DNA of 63,631 nt, taken from assembly GCF_013336795.1 (NCBI RefSeq), contig NZ_JAAFZT010000007.1, positions 1 to 63,631 on the forward strand, written 5' to 3'. The translations under genes and the position numbers were made by a program. Below are positions 19,160 through 27,352 of this stretch, piece after piece (position 1 is the first letter of the stretch; the number at the start of each line of letters is the position of its first letter). Below the pieces are notes generated by a model. The model worked only from the letters and a program-made list of their open reading frames with translations. It made no database searches and was not told where the DNA came from. The stretch comes from Alteripontixanthobacter muriae. GTDB taxonomy: Bacteria > Pseudomonadota > Alphaproteobacteria > Sphingomonadales > Sphingomonadaceae.

Positions 19160-20029
19160 TTGATCGAGGACTTTCTTGCTATGCTTTCGGCAGAACGGGG
19201 AGCGGCGGCAAACACGATTGCAGCTTACCGCCGAGACCTGGAGGGCGCGGAAGAACTTCTCGGGTCTCTGCCGTCGGCCTGCGCGGAGGACATGAAGCAG
19301 CTTGGCGCCGCATGGCGCGATCTCGCTCCGGCGACAGTCGCCAGGAAATGCTCCGCACTGCGCCAGTTCTACGGCTTTCTCTTGGATGAGGGGGTCATTC
19401 CTGCCGACCCCAGCGCCCATCTGCCGCGCCCCGCCGCCAGAAGGCCGCTGCCGCGTATCCTCGATCACGAGCAAGTCGCGGCATTGTTCGCGCAGGCCGA
19501 GGATGAGGCGAGGGCCGATTCTCCGGCGCCTTTGCGCACCCTGACCATGCTGGAACTGCTGTACGGCTCCGGGCTACGCGCCACGGAACTCGTATCGCTG
19601 CCCTTATCGGCGGTGCCGCGCGATGCGCCATTCCTCACCGTCACCGGGAAGGGCGGGCAGGCGCGGATGGTGCCGGTCAGCGGGCGAGCGGCCGAAGTTC
19701 TTGCCCGGTGGGTTCAGCTGCGCAAATCAGGCTCCGACTTCCTGTTTCCATCGGGAAAAAGTCACCTCACGCGCGTCCGGCTGTTCCAACTGCTGAAGGA
19801 ACTGGCCACAAGGGCCGACATCCCGGCGGCAAAAATCAGCCCGCATGTCCTGCGCCATGCTTTCGCCACGCATCTGCTCGAGGGCGGGGCGGATTTGCGA
19901 GTGCTGCAAACTCTGCTCGGCCACGCGGACATCGCAACCACCCAGATCTACACCCATGTCGATAGCGCAAGATTGGTCGGCCTGGTGAATGAACGGCACC
20001 CGCTTGCGGATCGCACCCTTTCGGACTAG
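19160..20029 (+). CDS. xerD: Site-specific tyrosine recombinase XerD
   Basis: Resolves chromosome dimers at dif together with XerC and FtsK. The N-terminal core-binding domain starts at LIEDFLAMLSAERGAAANT. The catalytic residues are Arg in GSGLRATELVS, Lys in TGKGGQAR, HxxR in SPHVLRHAFATHLLEGG, His in LLGHADI and Tyr in TTQIYTH. The start is uncertain. TTG at 19160 begins where homologues begin and is used here (289 residues); TTG at 19085 in the same frame would overlap the previous gene by 29 bases. XerD rather than XerC is inferred from the accA neighbour. Confidence 0.9.
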   Translation: MIEDFLAMLSAERGAAANTIAAYRRDLEGAEELLGSLPSACAEDMKQLGAAWRDLAPATVARKCSALRQFYGFLLDEGVIPADPSAHLPRPAARRPLPRILDHEQVAALFAQAEDEARADSPAPLRTLTMLELLYGSGLRATELVSLPLSAVPRDAPFLTVTGKGGQARMVPVSGRAAEVLARWVQLRKSGSDFLFPSGKSHLTRVRLFQLLKELATRADIPAAKISPHVLRHAFATHLLEGGADLRVLQTLLGHADIATTQIYTHVDSARLVGLVNERHPLADRTLSD

Positions 20030-20040
20030 CGCCACTGGCC

Positions 20041-20988
20041 ATGAAAACATTCCTCGACTTCGAGAAACCCGTCGCCGAACTGGAGAACCGCATCGCCGAA
20101 CTGCGCAGCGCCGCAGAGGGCGATGATGTGGACATCAGCAATGAATTGCAGCGCCTCGAACTCAAGAGCGCCGATCTCCTCAGGAATACTTATTGCAATC
20201 TGACTCCGTGGCAGAAAACGCAGGTGGCGCGCCACCCGTTGCGGCCGCATTTTCGCGATTATGTCGAACAGATTTTCGATGATTTCATGCCGCTCGGCGG
20301 CGACCGCACCTATGGTGAAGACGAGGCTATTCTCGGCGGCTTTGCCAAGCTGAACGGTCGCCGCGTCATGCTGATCGGCCATGAAAAGGGCAACGATACG
20401 AAAAGCCGCATTCGCCACAATTTCGGCATGGGCAAGCCTGAGGGCTATCGCAAGGCCATACGGCTGATGGAGATGGCGGGCCGCTTCGGTCTGCCGGTTG
20501 TGACGCTGGTGGATACCTCGGGCGCGTTTCCGGGAATCGAGGCGGAAGAACGCGGTCAGGCTGAGGCAATCGCCCGATCGACGGAAGCCTGCCTCGCCCT
20601 GCCCGTGCCCATGGTCGCTACCATCGTGGGTGAGGGCGGATCCGGGGGTGCAGTCGCGCTCGCCAGCGCGGAGCGGGTGTTGATGCTGGAGCATGCCGTT
20701 TATTCGGTCATCTCTCCCGAAGGATGTGCCTCGATCCTGTGGCGAACGGCGGAAAAGGCGCCCGATGCTGCCGAGGCGATGAAGATTACGGCGCAGCAAC
20801 TGGCGCAGCTGAACGTGATAGACCGCATCATCGAGGAGCCGGTCGGCGGCGCTCACCGCGACCCGGCGGGCGCGGCAAGCGCACTGGGCCAGGCGATCGG
20901 CGAAGAACTGGATGCGCTGGTCGGGAAGCCCGCCGACGAATTGCGGCGCATTCGCGAAGATCGATTCCTGGCGATCGGGACGAACTAG
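20041..20988 (+). CDS. accA: Acetyl-CoA carboxylase carboxyltransferase subunit alpha
   Basis: With AccD it forms the carboxyltransferase that makes malonyl-CoA, the first step of fatty-acid synthesis. The 315-residue length is typical. It starts KTFLDFEKPVAELENRI, and carries FGMGKPEGYRKAIRLM, TLVDTSGAFPGIEAEERGQ, the oxyanion region GEGGSGGAVAL, and YSVISPEGCASILW. It begins 11 bp after xerD on the same strand, probably one transcript. A coupling partner (accD) is not in the window. Confidence 0.96.
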   Translation: MKTFLDFEKPVAELENRIAELRSAAEGDDVDISNELQRLELKSADLLRNTYCNLTPWQKTQVARHPLRPHFRDYVEQIFDDFMPLGGDRTYGEDEAILGGFAKLNGRRVMLIGHEKGNDTKSRIRHNFGMGKPEGYRKAIRLMEMAGRFGLPVVTLVDTSGAFPGIEAEERGQAEAIARSTEACLALPVPMVATIVGEGGSGGAVALASAERVLMLEHAVYSVISPEGCASILWRTAEKAPDAAEAMKITAQQLAQLNVIDRIIEEPVGGAHRDPAGAASALGQAIGEELDALVGKPADELRRIREDRFLAIGTN

Positions 20989-21109
20989 GCCCAGTTTGAA
21001 CCGACCCTCTGGCGCAGCGGGAACCAGACGCGCTCCTGACAGCTTCTTCCATACAATACCAAGGCACTGGCGGGGCGATACGCGGTGCGTTTCATGGAGG
21101 AAAATATCG

Positions 21110-22612
21110 ATGAGCTTCACCAAGACTAAACTGCCTGAACGGATCGCCCCTAAACTCATGGCGCTGGCATCCAGCGCCGCACTCGCACTTTCGCTGGGCG
21201 GCTGTGCCGCCGTCGGCGGCGGAAACATACCCAGCGCCAATACGCCGATCAGCCAGTCCGAAGCGCAGCAGGGCGCAGAAGCCGATCCGCAGCTGCTGGC
21301 GGAATTCGGCGGCCGCATGACCGGGCGTCATGCCGATTACGTGGAGCAGGTCGGTAAGAACATTGCCGTTCAATCCGGGCTGGGCAATGCGCGCGAGGAT
21401 TTCCAGGTCCGGCTGGTGAATTCCAGCGTTAACAACGCTTTCGCGATCCCGGGCGGCTACATCTATACGACTCGCCAACTCGTCGCGCTGATGAACAATG
21501 AAGCCGAACTAGCGGCTGTGCTGGGCCATGAGGTCGGCCACGTTGCCGCCCGCCATTCGCAGCGGCGCCAAGCTGCCACCCAGCGAAACACGCTTGCAGG
21601 CGCAGGTCTGGCGATTCTCTCCGGTGTGCTGCTGGGCGATACCGGCCTTGGCGACACATTGTCGCGCGGGTTCCTTCAGGGATCGCAGCTTCTGACCCTG
21701 AGCTTCTCACGTAACCAGGAACTCGAGGCAGACAGGCTGGGTGTTCAATATTTGAATTCCGCCGGATACGATCCGCGCGCGATGGGCATGGTTCTCGCCA
21801 ATCTGGCGGCACAGAATGCATTGGATGCGCAGATTCAGGGCCGCGACGCGACCATCCCCCAATGGGCATCGACTCACCCTGACCCTGCCAGCCGCGTGCA
21901 GAACGCGCTACAGATGGCGCAGGGTACCGGTATCCTCAATCGCGACACTTTCCTCACCAACATCGATGGTCTGGTTTATGGAGATGATCCTGCGCAGGGT
22001 GTGATCGAGGGGCAGCAGTTCCTTCATCCGGACTTCCGGCTCAAGTTTACCGCACCCAATGGGTTCTACATGGTGAATGGGACACGAGCGGTGTCAATCA
22101 ACGGGCAGAGCGGCCAGGCGCAGCTTACTACCGGCCAATATAACGGCAACATCGAAGCCTATGTCCGGCAGGTATTCGCGACGCTGGGCGGGCAGCAACA
22201 GCAGATCACGCCGCAGTCAATCCAGCGGACCACGATCAACGGCATTCCGGCGGCCTATGGGACAGCGCGGGTGAATGCGCAGGGCGGGGCGACGGATCTG
22301 ACGGTTTTCGCCTATGAATTCGGCAACAATCAAGCCTTCCACTTCCAGGCCGTAGCACCGGCCGGGAGGACAAATGTGTTCGGACCGATGTTCAATTCGA
22401 TGCAGAGGATCAGCCAGGCCGAAGCGAATGCGATCGTTCCGCGTCGCCTCGACATCGTGACGGTTGGGGCGGGTGATACGGTGCGCACTTTAGCGAACCG
22501 AATGGCCTATCCCAATGCACAGGAAGCGCGGTTTCGTGTGCTGAATGGGTTTTCGTCCACCGATACGGTGCAGGCCGGGCAAAAGGTCAAAATTGTGGTG
22601 CGAAGTAGGTGA
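21110..22612 (+). CDS. M48-family zinc metalloprotease, lipoprotein, with LysM-like C-terminus
   Basis: A 500-residue periplasmic or outer-membrane protease of the BepA/YfgC/LoiP-like M48 class, probably active in outer-membrane protein quality control. The lipoprotein signal has Cys32 in LSLGGC. The zinc site is His140, Glu141 and His144 in LGHEVGHVAARH, with the third ligand Glu in NQELEADRLG. After the protease come about 250 residues and a LysM-like ending (VGAGDTVRTLANRM, then VQAGQKVKIVV), suggesting peptidoglycan binding. The start at 21110 has a clear GGAGG site eight bases ahead. Open frame further upstream is non-native. Confidence 0.92.
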   Translation: MSFTKTKLPERIAPKLMALASSAALALSLGGCAAVGGGNIPSANTPISQSEAQQGAEADPQLLAEFGGRMTGRHADYVEQVGKNIAVQSGLGNAREDFQVRLVNSSVNNAFAIPGGYIYTTRQLVALMNNEAELAAVLGHEVGHVAARHSQRRQAATQRNTLAGAGLAILSGVLLGDTGLGDTLSRGFLQGSQLLTLSFSRNQELEADRLGVQYLNSAGYDPRAMGMVLANLAAQNALDAQIQGRDATIPQWASTHPDPASRVQNALQMAQGTGILNRDTFLTNIDGLVYGDDPAQGVIEGQQFLHPDFRLKFTAPNGFYMVNGTRAVSINGQSGQAQLTTGQYNGNIEAYVRQVFATLGGQQQQITPQSIQRTTINGIPAAYGTARVNAQGGATDLTVFAYEFGNNQAFHFQAVAPAGRTNVFGPMFNSMQRISQAEANAIVPRRLDIVTVGAGDTVRTLANRMAYPNAQEARFRVLNGFSSTDTVQAGQKVKIVVRSR

Positions 22613-22655
22613 GGATGTTTTTGAGGGCTTGTGCATAACTTCGATGCGCACATGA

Positions 22656-22685
22656 GAACGGCGGGGATTGCTCCCCGCCGGTTCC
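22656..22685. terminator. Bidirectional hairpin between the M48 protease and flp
   Basis: A strong GC hairpin with stem CGGCGGGGA (22659-22667) and TCCCCGCCG (22672-22680) around a TTGC loop. An outer AAC/GTT pairing is offset by one bulged G. It lies between two convergent genes and can stop transcripts from either side. No long T-run follows in either direction. Confidence 0.65.
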
Positions 22686-22711
22686 ACTTGCTTGTAGTTA
22701 GATGAACTCGA

Positions 22712-22897
22712 TTACGGCGTGGCGGTCGATTCGCCCGCTGCGAGTTGGCCGCTTACATCATTAAATGTGCTGCTGAGCTGGGTACCAAGGCCGCTCATAG
22801 CTGTGATCGCTGCAACAGCGATAAGTGCTGCGATCAGGCCGTATTCGATTGCGGTTGCGCCCTGCTCGTCGGCGATCAGATTCTTGAAAAACTTCAT
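22712..22897 (-). CDS. flp: Flp-family type IVb pilin precursor
   Basis: A 61-residue Flp/Fap prepilin: a short basic leader MKFFKNLIADEQG, then the processing site and the conserved hydrophobic segment ATAIEYGLIAALIAVAAI with the hallmark Glu-Tyr pair after cleavage. A small Ser/Thr-rich tail follows. A good ribosome site (CAGGAGACACC) precedes the ATG. The major Flp pilin normally sits beside a tad/cpa assembly locus. None is present here, so this is a detached copy whose assembly genes would have to be elsewhere. Confidence 0.9.
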   Translation of the reverse strand: MKFFKNLIADEQGATAIEYGLIAALIAVAAITAMSGLGTQLSSTFNDVSGQLAAGESTATP

Positions 22898-23004
22898 TTG
22901 GTGTCTCCTGGTTCAGTCTTCGTTAACCCGCTCTAACCGTCCTGGGCTTGAGCAAATCCGGTAATAAGGTCTACTTCTTTACAAGTTGTAAAATCTGCCG
23001 ACCG

Positions 23005-23187
23005 TTATTGCATTACCGCTGTAGTCTTGTCGGAAACCGTGGCCCACAGTCCGTATTTTTCATCGGCTACCGATGACATGGCGGATATGCAGGCGATTAC
23101 GACAAGGCTCACTATCAGCCCATACTCGACGGCAGTTGCTCCGGAATTGTCTTTCCCTAATTCAGTCAGGAACTGCGACAGTGCCAC
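23005..23187 (-). CDS. Second Flp-family pilin-like protein
   Basis: A 60-residue Flp-like prepilin starting with GTG at 23187, behind a GAGGAAAG ribosome site. The leader ALSQFLTELGKDNSG is followed by ATAVEYGLIVSLVVIACISAM with the Glu-Tyr pair. The tail is longer and more polar than in the neighbouring flp (VADEKYGLWATVSDKTTAV). It is 107 bp upstream of flp on the same strand and not identical to it, so the pair is diverged rather than a recent duplication. An in-frame ATG at 23364 would add an unrelated 59-residue extension overlapping mutT and is rejected. Confidence 0.82.
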   Translation of the reverse strand: MALSQFLTELGKDNSGATAVEYGLIVSLVVIACISAMSSVADEKYGLWATVSDKTTAVMQ

Positions 23188-23265
23188 ACAACTTTCCTCG
23201 AGACGATCTGATTGATGTCTTTCTGATCGAGAACATTTAACAAATAGTTGAAGGGAGCGATACAA

Positions 23266-23673
23266 GTGGAAAATTTGCCGACATGGGTGCCTGTCGTCGC
23301 GGCCGCGATACTGGACCCTCAGGGCCGCGCGCTTATGCAGCAGCGACCAGAGGGCAAGCACCATGCCGGGCTATGGGAGTTTCCCGGCGGCAAGGTCAAG
23401 CCGGGCGAAAAGCCCCGTTCTGCGCTGATTCGCGAACTTGCCGAAGAACTCGGGATCAGCGCAGACGAGACTGAATTGGTCCCTGTCGGCTTTGCCGATG
23501 AAGGTGAGGACGCGCAGGACCGCCCGCTTGTAATACTACTTTACAAACTGTCCGAATTCAGCGGCCAGCCAAGATCGACAGAAGGCGCGCAAATCGGATG
23601 GCACACTTCGGAAACCTTGCTTCCCCTACCGCTGGCGCCCTTGGACAGGTATCTCGCCGCACGGCTCTTTTGA
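23266..23673 (+). CDS. mutT: NUDIX hydrolase, MutT-type (8-oxo-dGTP diphosphatase)
   Basis: Sanitises oxidised nucleotides (8-oxo-dGTP to the monophosphate), or a related nucleoside triphosphate. The 135-residue product has the Nudix box GGKVKPGEKPRSALIRELAE followed by ELGI, matching Gx5Ex7REUxEEx. WEFPGGKV and RPEGKHHAGLW are typical of MutT. The chosen start is GTG at 23266 with an AAGGGAGCG ribosome site; a TTG six codons earlier is possible. It is divergent from the second pilin gene, and tRNA-Arg follows 63 bp downstream. Confidence 0.9.
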   Translation: MENLPTWVPVVAAAILDPQGRALMQQRPEGKHHAGLWEFPGGKVKPGEKPRSALIRELAEELGISADETELVPVGFADEGEDAQDRPLVILLYKLSEFSGQPRSTEGAQIGWHTSETLLPLPLAPLDRYLAARLF

Positions 23674-23736
23674 CGAAAAGAGCGCCGAGGGGGATTGCCA
23701 ACCGTGAGGATGGTCCATATAGGCCGCGGCTCCAAA

Positions 23737-23813
23737 GCGCCCGTAGCTCAGCTGGATAGAGTACTTGACTACGAATCAAGGGGTCGGAGGTTCGAATCCT
23801 TCCGGGCGCACCA
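23737..23813 (+). tRNA. tRNA-Arg (anticodon ACG)
   Basis: A full cloverleaf of 77 bases. Acceptor GCGCCCG pairs with CGGGCGC, followed by discriminator A and an encoded CCA. The D arm has TAGCTCAGCTGGATAGAG. The anticodon stem CTTGA/TCAAG holds the loop CTACGAA, giving anticodon ACG (Arg CGN codons, with A34 edited to inosine). The T arm GGAGG-TTCGAAT-CCTTC is present. Confidence 0.97.
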
Positions 23814-24293
23814 CAATCTTCAGATCAGCGAATTTTGCGAAGCTTTCGCTAACATCAGATGGGCGATTGGCTCGTCTGCAACTGCGCCGCTTTCTCGGCT
23901 ATCGATTGTGTTCGGCACACCGCCTGTAGCGCGTGATCGCATGATCGGCTGCGGGCGGTGTAGTCTGCACTTCTCGGCTCGATGAACTCATATCGGCCGC
24001 GCTCAGGAGGTAGGGTCTTGCTCTGCCTAGGCCTGCGTCGTCAGCACTCACAGCTCAAACGCTGCATTGAAACAAAGCTTATTCGTTGGTCCAACGGGAG
24101 CGCGCGGACTTTCTACACCTGTTCGCGAACGCACAATGCGCTCGTCGTTCTTTGTTAAACGTTTCGCGCTGTCGCCCTTCCCATCAGAGCTTTGATCAAT
24201 ATGATTTCCGGTTCCGTCGGTTCGACCATCCAGATCAACAGAATTGTTAACTGTTTGTCGTAAGGGATCGGAAGGCACGGGGGAACGGATGCG
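23814..24293. other. 480-bp stretch without a convincing gene
   Basis: Between tRNA-Arg and the PAP2-like gene. It contains a short inverted repeat AGCGAA/TTCGCT (23827-23850) that could mark the end of the tRNA transcript, and a GC-poorer stretch approaching the next gene. The only sizeable open frame is a 95-codon minus-strand frame (24048-24335) with no recognisable motif that runs into the next gene, so I do not call it. Non-coding DNA behind a tRNA is a common insertion target, but I found no repeat of the tRNA 3' end here. Confidence 0.5.
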
Positions 24294-25364
24294 ATGCAGG
24301 AAGCGGTCAGACAGGGGATGCGGTCGAAGGTCCACTGGATTGGGCCGGGCGCTAACGCTCCAGTTTATCTGTGCTTCCTCGTCATACTCTTGGCGACGGT
24401 CGCCGCTGTTTCACGTCACGGAATGCCGTTCCCGGCAGCCGTCATCTACACCAACCTCGACTTGTATCTAAAGGGTTTCGGGCTGTTTCTCGTCTGTGAC
24501 GGCACAGTCCAGCTTTGGAAACATCGTCCCAAAAGCCCCATTGGCTTTCTGAAGGAGCGATATACCAGCCCCGAGATGAGCGCGTTGTTCATCAATAGAT
24601 TGCCTCTGCTTTTCGTTTTCATCTCCTTTCTTCCGTTATTCGCCGTTCTGAAGCCGCTGATCCCGCTTGTAAATTCCTACACTTGGGATGCAGCGCTGAT
24701 CGGATGGGATGTCGCAATTTTTGGAACCGATCCCTGGAGGCTTCTTCAGCCGTTGATCGGATATCCGGCGATCACGGCAGCACTGGCGATCCTCTATCAT
24801 GCGTGGTTTGGACTGATTTATCCCGGCAGCCTCATCTTCATCTATCTTAAGCGGGCGAATGCCATTCGCAGGCAGTACCTGCTCACCTTCATGCTGATGT
24901 GGTTCGTGGGCGGGTTTCTGGTAGCCGCCGGCATGTCGAGTGTCGGACCCTGTTTTCTGGAAGCCATCACGGGCGACAAGCATTTTTCCGATCAGATGGC
25001 GTATCTTCATCAGGCGAATGAGCAGTTCAAAATCGTTGTCTTGGATATGCAGAGTAGCCTGCTGCAGAATCACCTTGAGAAGGGCCCGGGATTTGGCGCC
25101 GGCATTACGGCCATGCCATCCATGCATGTTGCAGTGGCATTCCTGTTCTGGCTGGGCATTCGGCAGGTGTCGGCCAGGGCCGGAAGATGGTTCTTTGCCT
25201 TCTTCCTGATCATCTGGGTGGGGTCAGTGCACCTCGCCTATCACTATGCGGTCGATGGGCTGGTTTCGGTTCTGCTCGTTGCGTTCTTGTGGAAAGCCTC
25301 GGGCAAGGTTGTCGAAACATGGGACACGAAGCGCGAGCAAATCGCTGCGCGCCAACACGTGTGA
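24294..25364 (+). CDS. PAP2-superfamily polytopic membrane protein
   Basis: A 356-residue integral membrane protein with about six to eight hydrophobic segments. The PAP2/Aur1-type catalytic signature is visible as AMPSMHVAVAF near residue 272 (second motif, catalytic His) and SVHLAYHYAVDG near residue 312 (third motif, His and Asp). A clear first motif (KxxxxxxRP) is not evident, as in the inositol-phosphotransferase-like branch. It may be a lipid phosphatase or a phosphate-headgroup transferase. The adjacent O-antigen-ligase-like gene suggests envelope lipid or polysaccharide work. Base composition is less GC-rich than flanking core genes. Confidence 0.75.
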   Translation: MQEAVRQGMRSKVHWIGPGANAPVYLCFLVILLATVAAVSRHGMPFPAAVIYTNLDLYLKGFGLFLVCDGTVQLWKHRPKSPIGFLKERYTSPEMSALFINRLPLLFVFISFLPLFAVLKPLIPLVNSYTWDAALIGWDVAIFGTDPWRLLQPLIGYPAITAALAILYHAWFGLIYPGSLIFIYLKRANAIRRQYLLTFMLMWFVGGFLVAAGMSSVGPCFLEAITGDKHFSDQMAYLHQANEQFKIVVLDMQSSLLQNHLEKGPGFGAGITAMPSMHVAVAFLFWLGIRQVSARAGRWFFAFFLIIWVGSVHLAYHYAVDGLVSVLLVAFLWKASGKVVETWDTKREQIAARQHV

Positions 25365-25519
25365 AACAGCAGATCGTTCTCTTGCGATAACCAAAGACGC
25401 CTTTGTATCAATTTGGTGGCTCGACAACTGAATGAGCCGAAATGCCGCAGTCCCGTCAGAGCCGGTATGGTCTGCTTTTACCTTTTGTGAAGCATGTTTG
25501 CAAAGGCATGTGATCTTCG

Positions 25520-26797
25520 ATGGAGAAACCAAATCTAATGCGCCTCTTACCTCGTGTTGGTCTTACCGATCTTCCTTCGAGTGCCATCTGGAAGCGTTCT
25601 GATTGCCTTGCCGGGGCCGTCATCGCTGTGGCCTTCGGACTGGCACCCGCTGTTCTGGTGCTCCTGACCTTCGACGAAGTCCTTACGCCCATTCAACTCC
25701 AGGCTCGCAGCCTCGCCACCCCAATCCTTCTGATGGAAATCGCCGTTATCGTTTATGCGCTGCTTGAAGGGTTGAAGCTTCCGCGCATCGTGGCACTTCC
25801 GTCAGCCGCATTGGTCATGCTTTTGGCACTGGCCTGGGTCACGGTCGTGAACTCGCCACTGGCATCTGCCGGCATCATCCGTACGGCGATATGGACGATT
25901 CACATGTTGTTCGGCTTTTCCATCGTCAATCTCATTAGGTGCGGCCAATTGCGCCGCGAAGATTTTCCGCCGGCAATTGCCTTCGGCTTCGTAGTGTTCA
26001 ATTTCCTGTTCGTAGCTTTCGTTGTCTCTGTACATCGGGCTGACTACGACTGGATCGACGCCATGCCGGCCTACAGTAACATCCGTTGGCTGGGTTTTTA
26101 TTCAACTGCAGTATTCGGCATCTGCGCTGCAGTATACACAGGCAACCGGCATTTATATGCTGCAGTTGCAGTTCTGGCCCTTGGTATCGCTGTGTGGAGC
26201 GGATCACGCGGAACGATCTATTCCATTCTGGCAGGCTATACTGTCGCCATTGCCTTGTTCCCTGAAATGCGGAGCGGTTGGCGACGTGTCGCGATGATCG
26301 TTGCGGCCGGCATCGCCGTCGGAGCGGCGCTTACCGCAGTCCTTCCAATGGGAATGGGTGCGGAACGTCTGTCCGATACAAGCAGCAGCGGGCGCGTGGA
26401 GATCTGGACGGCGACTCTGCCTTACATCCAGTTGCGTCCGTTCTTCGGATGGGGCGAAGGGCAGATGCTTTGGATGCCCCAGGCCAAGGGCGTATTTGTC
26501 CACCCTCATAACGTGATATTACAGGTGCTACTCGCTTGGGGAATGGTCGGACTAGCGATCATTGCCGGCCTCTCCCTTTGGCTGGCGCGCCAATTGTTCC
26601 CGCAGATAAGCAGGGATGACTTACCTTTTGTGCTGCCGGTCCTGATGATCACAGCTTTCTCTCTCATCGACGGGGCGTTATTTCACGTCCAATCGGTGGC
26701 GACCTTCGTGCTCTTGCTAAGCCTTCTTGCGGCCGGAAAAGTATCATCGCGGGCGTCAATTTCTGCCGATGGATATCCCTATCGACAGCTTTCGTAG
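25520..26797 (+). CDS. O-antigen ligase / polymerase family membrane protein
   Basis: A 425-residue polytopic protein with roughly ten to twelve hydrophobic segments and the Wzy_C/WaaL-type periplasmic loop. The key stretch includes SSGRVEIWTATLPYIQ, GWGEGQMLW and the conserved VHPHNVILQVLLAWG. Such proteins join or polymerise glycans on lipid carriers or lipid A. The actual substrate is unknown, and no glycosyltransferase cluster is present. A start at 25538 (ATG preceded by GGAG) is an alternative. It follows the PAP2-like gene by 155 bp and converges with the metallopeptidase. Confidence 0.8.
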   Translation: MEKPNLMRLLPRVGLTDLPSSAIWKRSDCLAGAVIAVAFGLAPAVLVLLTFDEVLTPIQLQARSLATPILLMEIAVIVYALLEGLKLPRIVALPSAALVMLLALAWVTVVNSPLASAGIIRTAIWTIHMLFGFSIVNLIRCGQLRREDFPPAIAFGFVVFNFLFVAFVVSVHRADYDWIDAMPAYSNIRWLGFYSTAVFGICAAVYTGNRHLYAAVAVLALGIAVWSGSRGTIYSILAGYTVAIALFPEMRSGWRRVAMIVAAGIAVGAALTAVLPMGMGAERLSDTSSSGRVEIWTATLPYIQLRPFFGWGEGQMLWMPQAKGVFVHPHNVILQVLLAWGMVGLAIIAGLSLWLARQLFPQISRDDLPFVLPVLMITAFSLIDGALFHVQSVATFVLLLSLLAAGKVSSRASISADGYPYRQLS

Positions 26798-26841
26798 TTG
26801 TATGCGAAGTTACTGATTCCGATCACCCTGCACCGCATCTT

Positions 26842-27243
26842 CTAATCAGCCTCGTCTTCGAGCTGGTGCATGTCTTCGTCTGAAAAACCGAAGTGGTGCC
26901 CGGCTTCATGCACGACCACGTGATGGATGAGGCTTTCGAGGTCGACGCCTGTTTCCTGCCATTCCCTCAGCAGCGGGTTGCGGAAAAGCGTGATGGCAGG
27001 AGGCATGTCGGAATGATCCCAGACCGACTTGTCGGGCAAAGGTCGCCCTTCATAAAGACCGGAGAGGTTCCAGCGGTTGTCGATGTCCACCGCTTCGAGC
27101 TGCTCCGGCGTCGCGAAGTCGGTGACGCGGAGCACGATATCGGTCAGGTGCTCGCGAAAACGGGCAGGCAATCTGGCCAGTGAGCGTTCGGCCATGGCCT
27201 GCATCTGCGCAAGGCTGGGCAGGTCGTTAGATCGTATGTCCAT
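26842..27243 (-). CDS. Small zincin-like metallopeptidase family protein
   Basis: A 133-residue cytoplasmic protein of the minimal metallopeptidase family. The zinc motif is VVHEAGHHFGFSDEDM (HExxHxxGxxD) near residue 109, and the preceding ITLFRNPLLREW is also typical of the family. Members are widespread in alphaproteobacteria and mostly uncharacterised. The ATG at 27243 was preferred because a GAGGA site lies a few bases upstream; starts at 27252 or 27273 are in frame. It is divergent from the hemerythrin gene with a short shared promoter region. Confidence 0.85.
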   Translation of the reverse strand: MDIRSNDLPSLAQMQAMAERSLARLPARFREHLTDIVLRVTDFATPEQLEAVDIDNRWNLSGLYEGRPLPDKSVWDHSDMPPAITLFRNPLLREWQETGVDLESLIHHVVVHEAGHHFGFSDEDMHQLEDEAD

Positions 27244-27297
27244 CGTCCTCATATAAGCAGCGCATGCCGCCATTCCAGAGCACGGGGCCCGCGCTGC

Positions 27298-27322
27298 GGA
27301 ACTGCCCTTGCGTCAGCTTGTT
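27298..27322 (+). promoter_or_regulatory. Candidate EcfG-type (general stress) promoter upstream of the hemerythrin gene
   Basis: GGAAC at 27298-27302, a 16-base spacer, then TGTT at 27319-27322. The alphaproteobacterial general-stress sigma factor EcfG recognises GGAAC-N16/17-CGTT, so the -35 is perfect and the -10 differs at one base. It ends 30 bp before the hemerythrin start. It was found by eye only. Confidence 0.45.
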
Positions 27323-27352
27323 GTGAATGTAACCAACAAGGGAAGATCCAGC

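Noticed and set aside
23005-23364. Longer 119-codon version of the second Flp pilin
   Set aside because: The extra N-terminus overlaps mutT on the other strand, has no pilin leader features, and the GTG at 23187 with its ribosome site gives a normal prepilin.
24048-24335. 95-codon minus-strand frame in the gap before the PAP2-like gene
   Set aside because: No signal, domain or ribosome site, and it overlaps the start of the plus-strand gene. Too weak to call.
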